Shown here: positions 12,001 to 22,338 of the stretch, one piece after another | Layout: each line of letters begins with the position of its first letter | Position numbering within the stretch: position 1 is the stretch's first letter | Origin: Pleodorina starrii | Taxonomy: Eukaryota; Chlorophyta; Chlorophyceae; Chlamydomonadales; Volvocaceae | Length of the DNA: 64,000 nucleotides | Direction of reading: 5' to 3' | Assembly: GCA_030267565.1 (NCBI GenBank) | Contig: BRXU01000004.1 | Location: 4,656,501-4,720,500 of the forward strand | Notes under the pieces: generated by a model | Databases searched by the model: none | What the model saw: the letters and a program-made list of their open reading frames with translations, nothing else | What the model was told of the DNA's origin: nothing | Program-made: the position numbers and the translations under genes

Positions 12001-15000
12001 GCCACTGGCGCTGGCTGCCCTGGCGCCACCGCCGGTGCGGGCTGCCCTGGCGCCACCGCTGTTGCTGACTTCCCTGGCGCCGCCACTAGCTCTGGCTTTC
12101 CTGGCGCCACCGCTGGTGCAGGCTGCCCGGGAGCCATCGTTGACGCTGACTGCCCTGGCGCCACCGCTGTTGCTGGCTTCCCTGGCGCCACCGCTGTTGC
12201 TGGCTTCCCTGGCGCCACCGCTGGCGCAGGCTGCCCTGGAGCCTTCGTTGACGCTGGCTGCCCTGGCGCCGCCGCTGGCGCTGGCTGCCCTGGCGCCGCC
12301 ACTGGCGCTGGCTGCCCTGGCGCCGCCGCCGGTGCGGGCTGTCCTGGCGCCTTCGCTGGCGCTGGCTTCCCTGGCGCCACCACTGGCGCTGGCTGCCCTG
12401 GCGCCGCCGCTGGCGCTGGCTGCCCTGGCGCCAATGCTGGTGCGGGCTGCCCTGGCGCCACCGCTGTTGCTGGCTTCCCTGGCGCCGCCACTGGTGCGGG
12501 CTGCCCTGGCGCCACCGCTGTTGCTGGCTGCCCTGGCGCCACCGCTGTTGCTGGCTTCCCTGGCGCCACCGCTGTTGCTGGCTTCCCTGCTGCCGCCGCT
12601 GGCGCTGGCTGCCGTTGTGCCGCCGCTGGCGCAGGCTGCCCTGGAGCCTTCGTTGACGCCGGCTGCCCTGGCGCCGCCACTGGCGCGGGCGGCCCTGGCG
12701 CCGCCGCCGGTGCGGGCTGTCCTGGCGCCTTCGCTGGCGCTGGCTTCCCTGGCGCCACCACTGGCGCGTGCTGACCTGACGCCGCCGCTGGCGCTGGCTG
12801 CCCTGGCGCCGCCGCCGGTGCGGGCTGCCCTGGCGCCACCGCTGTTGCTGGCTTCCCTGGCGCCTCCGCTGGCGCTGGCTGCCGTTGTGCCGCCTCTGGC
12901 GCAGGCTTCCCTGGAGCCTTTGTTGACGCTGGCTGCCCTGGCGCCGCCACTGGCGCGGGCGGCCCTGGCGCCGCCGCCGGTGCGGGCTGTCCTGGCGCCT
13001 TCGCTGGCGCTGGCTTCCCTGGCGCCACCACTGGCGCGGGCGGCCCTGGCGCCGCTGCCGGTGCGGGCTGTCCTGGAGCCTTCGCTGGCGCTGGCTTCCC
13101 TGGCGCCACCACTGGTGCGGGCTGCCCTGGCGCCGCCGCTGGCGCTGGCTGCCCTGGTGCCGCCACTGGCGCGGGCGGCCCTGGCGCCGCCGCCGGTGCG
13201 GGCTTCCCTGGCGCCACCACTGGTGCTGGCTGCCCCGGAGCCTTCGTTGACGCTGGCTGCCCTGCCGCCGCCGCTGCGCTGCCATCGCCGGTACGTGTGG
13301 CCGCGCTATCGTGGCTGCCACCATCGACGCCATTGGTTTCACCGGCAGTGGCGTGGCCACGATCCGCATGGGGGCCCAGGAGATGCGGCCCAACAACCCC
13401 AACAGGCCGGCTTCCACTCCCGCCTGCCCCATCCGTGTCTGACCGCTTCTGTGGTGGCGACGTGTTCCCCGGTCCTGCCGCTGTCTCGTCGCCACTCAAG
13501 CTTTCACGCCGCAACCGGCGTCGCCTTGTTGGGCGCAGCTGGTGGTCGCCGCCACCAGCGGGCTCTCCAGCGGCAACCAGCGACTTGCCCCTGCCGCGGC
13601 CCTGACCACTGCTGCGAGGGCGGGCCCGGGGCTGAGCCTGCATCTGGCCGGCCTCAGGGCCGGAATCGAGTGAAGGGCTGGTCACGAGGTCACCACCTTG
13701 GATCCTGCGGCGACCCTGGCCGTGGCCCCTGCCAGCGCCGCCACGAGTGCCCCCGCCTCGGCCTCGACCCCCGCGGCGGCCCGATAGCCGCCCTCCGCGG
13801 CCAGCACCGATGGCGACCCTCTTGCCATCTCCCGGGTAGTCCTCGCAGTCACTGCTGTCGTTGTCGTCGCTGCTGGCACTGTCTGTGGAGATGGGGTCAT
13901 GCGTGGGTTCGGGACCACGCAGCCGCCGGCCTTTCAGGGCGTCGATGCGTGATGAGCGTCGGTGCCCCGCTGTTGGGACGTCAGCGTCCTCTGCCGACCC
14001 GTGATGCCCCGCTTCCTCATCCCCGTCCTCGTCGTCCTCAGATTCTCCGCACTCATCGTCATCCACCTCGCTCTCGTCCCCAGCCTGCTCGCTCTCGTCC
14101 CCAGCCTCCGTGCTGTCGTCCTCCTCCTCCTCCTCGCCCTCCATTGAGTAACTCACGTCCTCCTCCTCGCTCGCGCTCGACTCTTCGTCCACTTCTTGGC
14201 CTGCCTCCCGGCCCTGCTGCTGCTCCGCCGGCTGTCCTGGCTGCTGAGCCGGGCGCGGGCCCCATCGGCCCCGTCCCTTGCCGCGCCTCCTGCCGAGCGC
14301 GCGCCCCCGACCACGCGCACCTCCGCGGCGGCCCCCACAGTGGCCGCCGCGCAGCGGTAGCTCCTGCACGCCCGAAGAAAGCCGCTGCCCGCTGGAAGGC
14401 CCAGCCTCCGCGACATGTGACCCTCCGTGGCTGCCATGGCTGAGGCCGTGCAGAGCGCCGGCTTGTTGCTCTGCTGGGTTGGACCTGCATCAACATCCGT
14501 CCGAGAAACAGGCCGTGTCGTAGTGAGCGTTGTAGCGAGCTTCCCATAAGGTTTGCACTTTGGCGCCCCCAGCTCGTCGGCCTGGCTCCTCCGTAGGCGG
14601 GCCCGCCCCCCCCCCCGGCGGCCTCGCGACAGCTACCGAATCGCCCACGTCCCTGCCAGGCCCCACCATCGCACCGACCCTGGTGCACATGACCAGCTAC
14701 GTTTTCCCTGCACACCGCACTGCGATGCACCGCACTGCAATGCATTCATGCATCGCACTGCGCACAAGGACTCGGACAAGGAGGCGGCTTCCTCTCGTTT
14801 GCAAACGAGCACACACGACCTGCATTACAGAGCACACGCAGGATGCCCCGAAGGCGCGCACCATCTGAACTTTCAGACCCCAGGCCACCCACCGCGTTCT
14901 CCGACGGCCCTCCGAGCCCCCCAGCCTCCGCCGCCTGGCCGGCCTCCGCTCGCCGGGGCTGTCACTGGTCTCCTCAGCAGCGCCGCCATCGCCGTCCTCC

Positions 15001-16255
15001 CCATCGGTGTCACTTTTCTCGCCGTCGTCGCCGCTATCCCCTGGATCACTGCTGTGCTCGCGGGGCCAGCTTCCGCGCCTGCGACGAGCCAGCGGCGAGC
15101 CTGCTGCCTGACCGGCGGCCGCCGCCCGCTGCAGACGGTGCCGTTTCCCCTCCTTCCGCTGGGCCGCGTCCTGAGCCCCCTCCCGCGTTTGGAGCCTGCG
15201 GCGCTTGGCCGGCCGCAGCCCGCCACCGCCGTCGCTGGGCTCCGTTCCACCGGCGCTGCCGGCGCCATCCCCATTCCCGTCCTCGTCGCAATCGCTCCCG
15301 TCGCTGCCCTCATCTGTGTGCTGGTCCGACCTATCGCCCTGGCCGCTCGCAGCCGCTTGCCCGCCTGCAGCCGCTTGTCCCGTGTTCCCAGCAGCCGCAG
15401 CCCGCTGCAGCTGTCGCCGAACCTGCCCCTTTCCCTTCCTTTTGTTCTTGGCCGCTGCACCACCTGTCAGCTCGGCCAATTTAGCCGGATCCAGCTGAGG
15501 ATTCAAGGCGAGCAGCAAGCACAGCGTCGCGCGTGTGGGGGAGCGGGACGGGAGGGAGGGCGCCGTCAGTGACAGCAGTCAGGCAGCGGCTGGAAGCGCG
15601 GCAGTGACAGTGGGGCAGCCGGTGATGGGGGCCCTCAGGTGCGCCCGGCCGGGTCAGCAGCGGAATGGGGCGTAGGAAACTCAAAGGCGTGGGACATCAG
15701 GCGGGCGAGGCTCAAGCTGGTGTAGATGCATGTGCGCGGGCTGATGGCAGCATTGCATGGGTATATCGGTAGCAGCCGCCAGCTCCCTGGAGGTGCGCCA
15801 CACTTCCTCGAGGAAGCAACGGCTGTGGAAGCAAATAGTGCCCGCCGGCCTGTCAAACTAGGCGCTGCCGCGGATTGGGTGTTCGGTGGTTGCAGCGGGG
15901 AGTTGCATGCAAGGTGTGATGGTTTCGGGGGCGCGTGTTGTTCAAGGCAGCGGCCGAGGCAGCGTACCTGGGCGCCTGTGGGGGTCCACTCGGGCCAAAC
16001 GCGCCGGAAGGCGCCCCGGAAGCTCTGGACCCCCTGCCATTTTGGTCTCCCGCCCGTGCTGCGGTCCAGCCTGTCGGACAGCTTGTGAACATCGTCGTTT
16101 TCCGATGACTCCCATCCTGGGTAGGTTATCTGCGCGGTTTCGAACCGATAAGTGAGGTGTTTGCGCAGCTTGCAACCGTCAAGGCCAGCGTGGACATTGT
16201 TATTTCCGTAATGTTGTACTTGCCGTAAGAATATCACCATTGACGCCAATGACAT
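41..16255 (-). CDS. Giant Pro/Ala-rich repeat protein with charged N-terminus and coiled-coil C-terminus, function unknown
   Basis: I do not recognise this protein. Proposed exons: 16255-15968, 15494-14893, 14391-1680, 1373-1180, 866-506, 351-220 and 100-41 (TGA). Phases close to about 4,782 aa. The start is the ATG at 16255; no other start before the divergent HemW gene is better. Order of regions: a short folded-looking start rich in Trp; a Lys/Arg and Asp/Glu/Ser-rich part with NLS-like KRRR clusters; an RG-rich patch and a long acidic stretch; about 306 nine-residue repeats of the type GQPAPAVAP/GKPATAVAP (residues about 672-3426); Ala-rich tracts and a five-fold 8-residue repeat; then a Gln-rich coiled coil. 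No signal peptide is visible, so despite its AP repeats it does not look like a secreted hydroxyproline-rich wall protein. The nuclear-like charge pattern is inference. The donor of exon 5 (505) is the weakest junction; a longer open stretch continues to about 430. Both strands are open across the repeats, but only the minus strand extends into sensible flanking exons. Confidence 0.6.
2251..2370. repeat. 24-bp repeat, 5 copies, coding
   Basis: Five near-identical 24-bp units starting at 2251, 2275, 2299, 2323 and 2347. They encode an 8-residue unit (GREPGAAA) on the minus strand within the giant protein, C-terminal to the 9-residue array. The frame is kept. Confidence 0.9.
3811..3891. repeat. 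21-bp Ala-rich repeat, coding
   Basis: About four 21-bp units of GCN-rich sequence. On the minus strand they encode runs of Ala broken by Ser in the giant protein. This is a separate small expansion downstream of the main array. Confidence 0.8.
5005..13268. repeat. 27-bp tandem repeat array (about 306 copies) inside the giant coding exon
   Basis: The array repeats a 27-bp unit with plus-strand core tggcgccaccgctg, encoding 9 residues (GQPAPAAAP and variants) on the minus strand. Variants at a few codons (Q/K at position 2, AP/AT/ST at 4-5, AVA/AAA/VAA/TKA at 6-8) mark individual units. A rare variant containing cgggagccatcgttgac occurs at 8186, 9131, 9374, 9887, 10400, 10832, 11102, 11615 and 12128. 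All spacings are multiples of 27, and 513 bp (19 units) recurs four times, so a 19-unit higher-order repeat has itself been amplified. The sequence has no frame-breaking indels over more than 8 kb. Confidence 0.95.
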
Positions 16256-16666
16256 TGCCGAAGAACCAGTGTTGGCAATTCAAACTGTACACCATGAGCC
16301 TCGGGCCATAGTGCAGACCGCGGAGCGCTTCGCGTATTGCCCGCGTTTGTCCTGCCATGAATACGGTTATGTGGATGTTACACAGCTTTGAATTGCCATC
16401 GGCTGACTCCTTCGAGGTGCCCTCTGGCGGGCAGCTGCGGCACGGGCAAGTCCCATTTCTTCAATCCCAACGCCTCGTAATGATGTGCTTATCACAGTAA
16501 GTAATACATCATGCGTTCATCTCCATCTTAGTTTGTGCTGGGGCTTTGCGGACTTGCTGCTTGTCAGAGCTCTGCTGCTTGTTGAGGGCGGTTGGTTGTC
16601 GTAGATGTAATTCGCAAACCACAAATTGATTTGCGTACATCTGTAAATGTTATAACGTTAAAAAGT
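16256..16666. promoter_or_regulatory. Divergent intergenic region, putative bidirectional promoter
   Basis: These 411 bp separate the start codons of the giant minus-strand gene and the plus-strand HemW-like gene. The stretch from about 16480 to 16665 is clearly AT-richer than the surroundings (taatgatgtg, gtaaatgttataacgtta), as are the other head-to-head gaps in the window. No exact TATA position can be defended. Confidence 0.5.
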
Positions 16667-19600
16667 ATGCATCGCAAGGCATTTACAAGCCCTTCCCTCT
16701 GCAGAGCAGCACAGCGAGCGGTGCGGACGCACCCCCTAGGTGTGAACCCACCACCTGGAAGGAGGGCTTACGCCACGGCATGTGACTCTCCGGCTGCTCG
16801 TGAGAGAGAATCGTTGTCCGCACCAGCTTCGGCGGCAGCCAGCTCCACACCCACAGCTGCAGCCTTGCAAACCTCCGCGCAGCCGGCCAGCACTAGCGGC
16901 CAGCCCGCAGATGTCCCGGCTGGTGTTCGGTCCGCATACATCCACCTGCCCTTCTGCAAGCGGAAATGCTTCTACTGCGACTTCCCCGTGGAGGCCGTGG
17001 GCCGCGACACCACCGCGCCAAGTAGGTTGCACGGGCGGTAGGGTACGACAGCAGCACCTCCCCCCCGAGCGAGGCCCCGGCAGCGGCCGAAACCAAAGCC
17101 ACCGCAGGAATCCGCAGGCAGGCAGGCAGGTTTCCGATACAACAGCGCAGATGGTCAGGGGTCGCGCTTGATGGGCGGCCCCACATCGGTACGGATGCCG
17201 TACACCATGACCGAGCAGCGTCAGCTCAAAGACCAATGCAGCGGGCAGCCTCCAACTGCACGGCGGCTCCAAAGCTTCCCGTCGTGACGTCCTTCTGCTC
17301 TTTGTTGGTCGCCGCAACCGCTGCTGACGCAGCGGCCTGCTGCCCGGCCCCGCCCTCCGACACCGCTGTGCTCCCTGGCCCCCGGCCTCCGCGCGTCTCG
17401 ACTGGCCCGACTGGCCCGCACCTAGGCGATCCCATGCCCCCACCGCCGCCCCCCCCCCCGCGCCACCCGCGCCCCCGTCGTCCTACCCATTACCACCCAC
17501 CCCCCACACAACAACCGCCGCGGCTCCGCCGGCCGCCGCAGAGGTCGAGGCGCGAATGCGGTCGTACGTGGACACCGTACTTCGCGAGATGGCGGCCACC
17601 CGGCGAATGGACCACGGACCGCTGCAGACGGTCTTCTTCGGAGGCGGGGTAAGCCACGCAGCCAGATCCTGACCCCTTGGGCCTGAGCACGGGGCCTGAG
17701 CACGGAACCACCCGCCCTCCCACTGCAGACGCCCTCTCTGCTGCCTCCCTCGCTGCTGGCGCTGCTGCTGGAGGCTCTGGACTCGCGGTTCGGTCTGGCG
17801 GCCGGTGCGGAGGTGTCGCTGGAGGCCGACCCGGGCACCTTTGACGCGGAGCGGCTGCGGCAGTACCGGCGGCTGGGGGTGACGCGGCTGAGCGTCGGCG
17901 TGCAGGCCTTCCAGCAGGTGGGCTGGGACATGAGGACACGAGGAGGGAAGCGCAGCGGTGGGAGGGAGGCGGCGTTGGCAGGTGGGGTGGGGTGGGCTGG
18001 GTAGCGCCGTAGGGTTGTTGGGTGGCGTGTGGGCGGGTGCGGGCATGGGCGTGTGGACCGACCGCTGAATTGACCAACCGACTGAGTCGAGTCGTTTTGG
18101 CTGCCGCCGCTGCGTGCCCTCCTCCCACCCCGCCCCGTTCCCGGCCGACGCTGACTCCCGCACCCACCGCTCCCGTCTCCGTCCCTTCGCCGTCGTGGGG
18201 ATCTTGTTACGTACGCGCCGTCGTGGGGATCTTGTTTCTTGGCCTTCCGCGTACTGGGCTCCGCCCTTCATCGCGGCACGACATGATGGCGGCGTTGGGT
18301 ACTGTGCGGCGGCGGCGGGCGCTGGTGTATGGCGGCGGCGGCGGCACCAGGAGCTGTTGGAGGCGTGCGGCCGCGGCCACGACCTGGCTGACGTGGAGGC
18401 GGCGGTGGATGCCGTACATGCCGCCGAGATGCCCTCCTGGAGCCTTGACCTCATCAGTGGCCTGCCGGGCCTTACGGCGGAGGCGTGGAGGCACTCGCTG
18501 CGGCGAGCGGTGGAGGCGGCGCCCGACCACGTGTCCGTGTACGACCTGCAGGTACGGCAGGCGGAGGAAGGGAACGACCCACGAGCTGGGAGGGGCATTT
18601 GTCGGTGGTTTCGGAGCGGTGTTTTTCCTGGGGGCGTCTTTTCCCGCAGGAATCGGGGCCCTGGGCTTAGCAAAAGGGCAGGTCGTGTGGTTTGGGGTTT
18701 GGGGCTGGGGCCCAAGCGCGGACGGGGCCGTATGTGGCACCTCGCGAGAGGGCTGTGTCATGGATGTGGGTGTGCGATACCGTCAACTTTGGCGCCGCTG
18801 CCAGTGGGGCTGACCTCTTGACAGTCGAATCCTAACCGCAGCGGTTGCTGTGCCGTACCCATGGTTGCTGTCACGGCATGCTGCATTGCTGCTGCCTTTT
18901 TGCTGTGGTTTGTTTCAGTGGGCTGCTGGGCTCCAGATCCTCGGAAAAGTATAGCTGCCGCTGCTGCTGCTGCTGCCGGCACTGTGTGTTGCCATTGCGT
19001 GCTGCTGCTGCTGGCGCCGCATGTTCCAGGTTGAGGAGGGCACGCCGTTTGAGAGGTGGCAGCGCGCGGGGCGGCTGCGGCTGCCGCCGGACGACGCGGC
19101 GGTGGAGATGTACGGCGAGGCTTCGGAGCTGCTCCGGGCTGCGGGGTACGAGCACTACGAGGTGCGTCCGCCCAACCCCAGTGGCCTCCTGCCTCCTGCC
19201 TGCCCCACGTGCGCATGTCTCTCCCCACGCAGGTACCGGTACTCAACCCGCCTCACATCCAAGCTGGCCCCAGCCCCGGCCCCAGCCCCATGCCCCCAGC
19301 CCAAACACGGCAACCTGCCCAACCGCACCAAAAAGGCCCACCCGTCTCACCTGGCCCCCATCGCCGCCGCCCTCTCCCGCCGCCCCCTCCCCTTGCCGCG
19401 ACCCCCAACGCCCCTCCCCTCACACCTCTTTCTAAGCGAGAGCGAGACACCCCCTCACCCCGACCCCCACCTCTTCCCTCCACCTCCATCCTCCTCCCTC
19501 CTCCCCTCTCCCTCCCCTCAGGTCAGCAATTACGCCCGGCCCGGCCACCGCTGCGCCCACAACCAGGTGTACTGGCGGGGGCAGCAGTACTACGCGTTCG

Positions 19601-20567
19601 GCCTGGGAGCGGCATCGTACCTGGCGGGGCGGCGCTTCAGCCGGCCCGCCCGCATGGGGCAGTACGTGTCCTGGGTGGGGGAGCTGGAGGCGGCCGGAGG
19701 GGAGGCGCTGCCGGGAGGCCACCTGCCGCCGGAGTCGCAGGTACATGGCAGCATGCGCGATGCGCCGCCGCCGCCGCTGCTCGCAATCAATGCGCCGTCC
19801 GCCGCTGCGTTGCCGTTGCCCCAGCTGGGCGGCACTCCAAGCGACCGCAACACGTGGACAGGGCATCCGGCGCGGGCGGCGGGCGGGAGGGCCTGTGCGG
19901 CGGGAGGGGCGCGGGTCCATGAGGCAGTGCGGAGCCCTCGTTCGCGCAACGCTAGCGGCAGGTTCGGAAAGCAGCGCAATCACCGAAGAGCCGCGCACCA
20001 AACCGCCATCACAAACGCCATCACGGCCCCGCCATTCTTCCCTTATTCACTCACACGGGTACCACCGCCGCAGCTGCATCTCACCCCCGAACCCTATCCC
20101 GCTCCCCACCCCGTCGAACCCTGGCATCTGGCTGGCTTCAGGAGGAGCTGCTGTTGGACACGCTCATGCTGCGCCTGCGCACCGCCGACGGACTGGACCT
20201 GGCGATGCTCCGAAACCGCTTCGGCGCGCAGGCGCTGGGCACCGTGCTGCGGCCGCTGGCGCCGCACGAGCGGCGCGGCACCGTGCTGGCGCTGGACGGC
20301 CAGGGGCGTGCGTGCTCGCTGGCGGAGGCGGGCCTGGCGGCGGCAGCGGCGGAGGCGGTGGAGGCGCCAGCGGCGCCGGTGGCGGCGGGGGCGGGTCAGC
20401 TGGCGGAGGCTGGGAGCGGCGCTGGCGGAGGCGGTGGCGGCGGCCCGCGGGTGCGGTTGTCGGACCCCGGGGGGTTCCTTCTGTCGAACGACATCATATC
20501 GGACGTCTTCGCGGCTTTCGATGTTACGAGCGCACCGGCGCCAGTCGCGGAGCCCAGCGGGGCCTGA
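16667..20567 (+). CDS. HEMW: HemW/RSAD1-like radical SAM protein (coproporphyrinogen-oxidase-like), organelle-targeted
   Basis: Seven exons: 16667-17021, 17542-17648, 17729-17917, 18351-18551, 19030-19161, 19522-19740 and 20142-20567 (TGA). They join in phase to 542 aa. The first ~80 residues are Arg/Ser/Ala-rich and look like a transit peptide, so the ATG at 16667 was chosen. The radical SAM motif is HLPFCKRKCFYCDF, with cysteines at 97, 101 and 104 (CX3CX2C) to bind a 4Fe-4S cluster and SAM. FGGGTPSLL (151-159) follows, then SVGVQAF and VYDLQVEEGTPF. The HemN-family block SNYARPG..HNQVYW lies in exon 6, and LMLRLRTADGL opens exon 7. True HemN enzymes have an extra Cys just after the triad (CGC); here it is Asp-Phe, which marks HemW, a haem-binding chaperone, rather than the anaerobic oxidase. 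The C-terminus carries an Ala/Gly-rich insertion before the final LLSNDII segment. Confidence 0.93.
18188..18236. repeat. 21-bp direct repeat in a HemW intron
   Basis: The 21-bp sequence beginning cgccgtcgtggggatcttg occurs at 18188-18208 and again at 18216-18236, a 28-bp spacing, inside the third intron (17918-18350) of the HemW-like gene. It looks like a recent local duplication. Confidence 0.85.
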
Positions 20568-21885
20568 CTGAATCGATGTACAGCGGACCCCCCCCGAGCA
20601 CTGACGGGTGGTGCCACGGACCCAATCCGGTTGCAGCGGGACCCTGGGAAAGCATTCCAATGATGGGCCTTCTGCTCTGTGGTTGCGGCGGTGGTGGCAG
20701 TGCCAGCCTTGCAGGTGACTGCAGGCGGTGGTGGTGGTGGTTGTGGCGTGGCTTGACGGGCGGTGCTCCGTGCGAACAAGGGCGGCCCGGCTTTACAATA
20801 CATGCCCTGCCCCGCTGTCACGCCTCCCTCACGCATCACAACCAGAGGTCCAATTCTTTGCAAAGCCCCGCCCAAACCCGGTCTGTGAACCCAGCCCCGC
20901 GCATTCTGGCTGGTTCAGCTGATTGGCAGTGACTCCTTGGCCAGAGACCAGTGGGTTATGGTCCATACCGGTGGGCCTCTGGCGGGTTCTGCCGCCCCTT
21001 GGCGGGCGTTGCCCGGTTGCTCAAGTACCCTGCGACGCGAAGCGGCGACCCGAGCACCGCACCATCAAGTCTGAGTCACCGCTATAGGGAGTCGCAGCAG
21101 AACGCGGGGCTGAGGTTCACTCGAGAGCCCGCTCGTCGCGACACGGGTGTCACCGGCACCGCGCCGGCTCAGACACAGCCCCCTTGGGCTAGGAACGCAC
21201 CCATAAGGGACGGCGCCTTTCCCAACGCAGGCCTTTCCTGCCTCCCAAGAGGGAAGAAGGATGTTCTCTCCGGGTCACTCACACGCTCGGCTGCACACGT
21301 GGAGCTGTTTGGTCGTTTTAATCACGCGTCTGCTGGCGCGGAAGGCGGACGCCTGGCGGTGCACGGCGCTCAGGGGCGGGGGGCCATGCGCCGGCCCGAT
21401 GCCCGAGCTGGGCGGCATGTACGTATGGGCGTCACGCGTCGTTCGCACCAGGCACTGCGCGGCGCCTCCCGACACGCAGGCTCCAAACCCCTTCATCAGC
21501 CTCAGCCCCCGTCCGGCCCACACCGCCCACGTCAACCCACAAACGAACGACACCCACAAGGACCCACACCACACCAGCAGCTCGTCACCAGGCCCTTGCA
21601 TCCCTGCAAAAGGTCTTTGCAACGCTTCCATAAAAGCACATCCATACATGCATGCACACATACATGCACACATGCAGCGCCCGAGCAGTCCGACCCGAGA
21701 CGCGTAGACGACCCTCTAGCCCGAGGCCCTGTATGCGACAGAGGCTGGTTAGGCTGCCGTCCGCCGCAGCGTCCATCCAACGAAGCGCCGCGGGCACCGT
21801 GTGCGGCGCCAGTCTCGGGCTCCGCTCTCAAGTCGGGCCTGTCCGACTGCCTGCCCCTCCTTGCCCAAATCACCCATCAAGCAGC
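20568..21885. other. Convergent intergenic region without a recognised gene
   Basis: This 1.3-kb interval holds the 3' ends of the HemW-like (+) and FMC1-like (-) genes. A TTACA at about 20793 would read TGTAA on the minus strand, but it lies about 1.1 kb beyond the FMC1-like stop. Long open frames here show no protein-like character and are attributed to high GC. A short run of imperfect acatgcatgcac-type repeats lies around 21640-21680. Confidence 0.5.
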
Positions 21886-22338
21886 TCATTTCTTCCCGCT
21901 TGCCGACGTGCTGGGCAGCGCGAAGCCGACGCGGCGTGCGGTTGCCTCCACCATCCGCTTCGTGCGCTCGTCCACGTCCAGGCCGATGTTGTACGACAAC
22001 AGCAGCTCCTTGTGACGCGCGATGTTGTTGGCCAGCTCCGCCCATTCGCGCGCCAACGCCAGAGCCTGGGCCGGCGTTGGCGGATGGCCCGCTGGCGAGA
22101 TGGGGAGACTGCTCGCTGTAGCCGTTGTGCTGCCCGGCTCGGCAGCTTGTGATGCCGCGGCTGATGGTGATGTGACGGTTGTTGAGCTAGGCAGCGACTG
22201 TTGCGGCGTGGCGCGAAACCTAGCGATAACCTCCTGGCGCCACTGCCGGTTGCCGTTGATGTGAGTCAGATGGCGGTCGACGGCGCGCAACACCGCGCGC
22301 AGCGCGGACCGCACTTCCGCAGGGCTAACGTGTGACAT
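21886..22338 (-). CDS. FMC1: FMC1/LYR-like small protein (probable mitochondrial assembly factor)
   Basis: Single-exon gene of 150 aa starting at the ATG at 22338. The N-terminus is a predicted helix (EVRSALRAVLRAVDRHL), followed by WRQEVIARFRAT, a Ser/Thr/Pro/Ala-rich linker, a second helical block ending RHKELLLSYNIG, and the tail DVDERTKRMVEATARRVGF. The pattern of LR..LR helix, FRA, a HKELL..Y-type block, ER.k.mv and a VG..LP ending resembles FMC1 (Complex1_LYR_2 superfamily). In yeast and animals FMC1 supports ATP synthase F1 assembly through Atp12 in the mitochondrial matrix. The canonical LYR tripeptide is absent, as in other FMC1 proteins. The family call rests on remembered pattern only; another LYR-superfamily member is possible. 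The gene is head-to-head with the TMEM65-like gene. Confidence 0.6.
   Translation of the reverse strand: MSHVSPAEVRSALRAVLRAVDRHLTHINGNRQWRQEVIARFRATPQQSLPSSTTVTSPSAAASQAAEPGSTTATASSLPISPAGHPPTPAQALALAREWAELANNIARHKELLLSYNIGLDVDERTKRMVEATARRVGFALPSTSASGKK

Noticed and set aside
4498..12774. Plus-strand open frame of about 2,758 codons (Gly/Ala/Cys/Pro repeats, collagen-like)
   Set aside because: Same composition effect. The collagen-like look (PGAxAGAG) comes from the reverse complement of the Pro/Ala repeat, and no start exon or 3' exon was found.
5005..13268. Pherophorin or hydroxyproline-rich cell-wall glycoprotein
   Set aside because: The AP repeats resemble glycosylation modules, but the gene has no signal peptide, no pherophorin domain, and a charged, NLS-like N-terminus.
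5021..14443. Plus-strand open frame of about 3,140 codons (Leu/Ala/Pro repeats)
   Set aside because: It exists only because the 27-bp repeat is stop-free in several frames. It loses protein character outside the array, while the minus frame continues into phase-consistent exons.
16592..16666. Upstream in-frame extension of HemW
   Set aside because: It would begin with TTG. The ATG at 16667 opens a transit-peptide-like sequence.
20951..22015. 354-codon plus-strand open frame downstream of HemW
   Set aside because: It starts at a non-ATG codon, has no recognisable block and overlaps the antisense FMC1-like gene.
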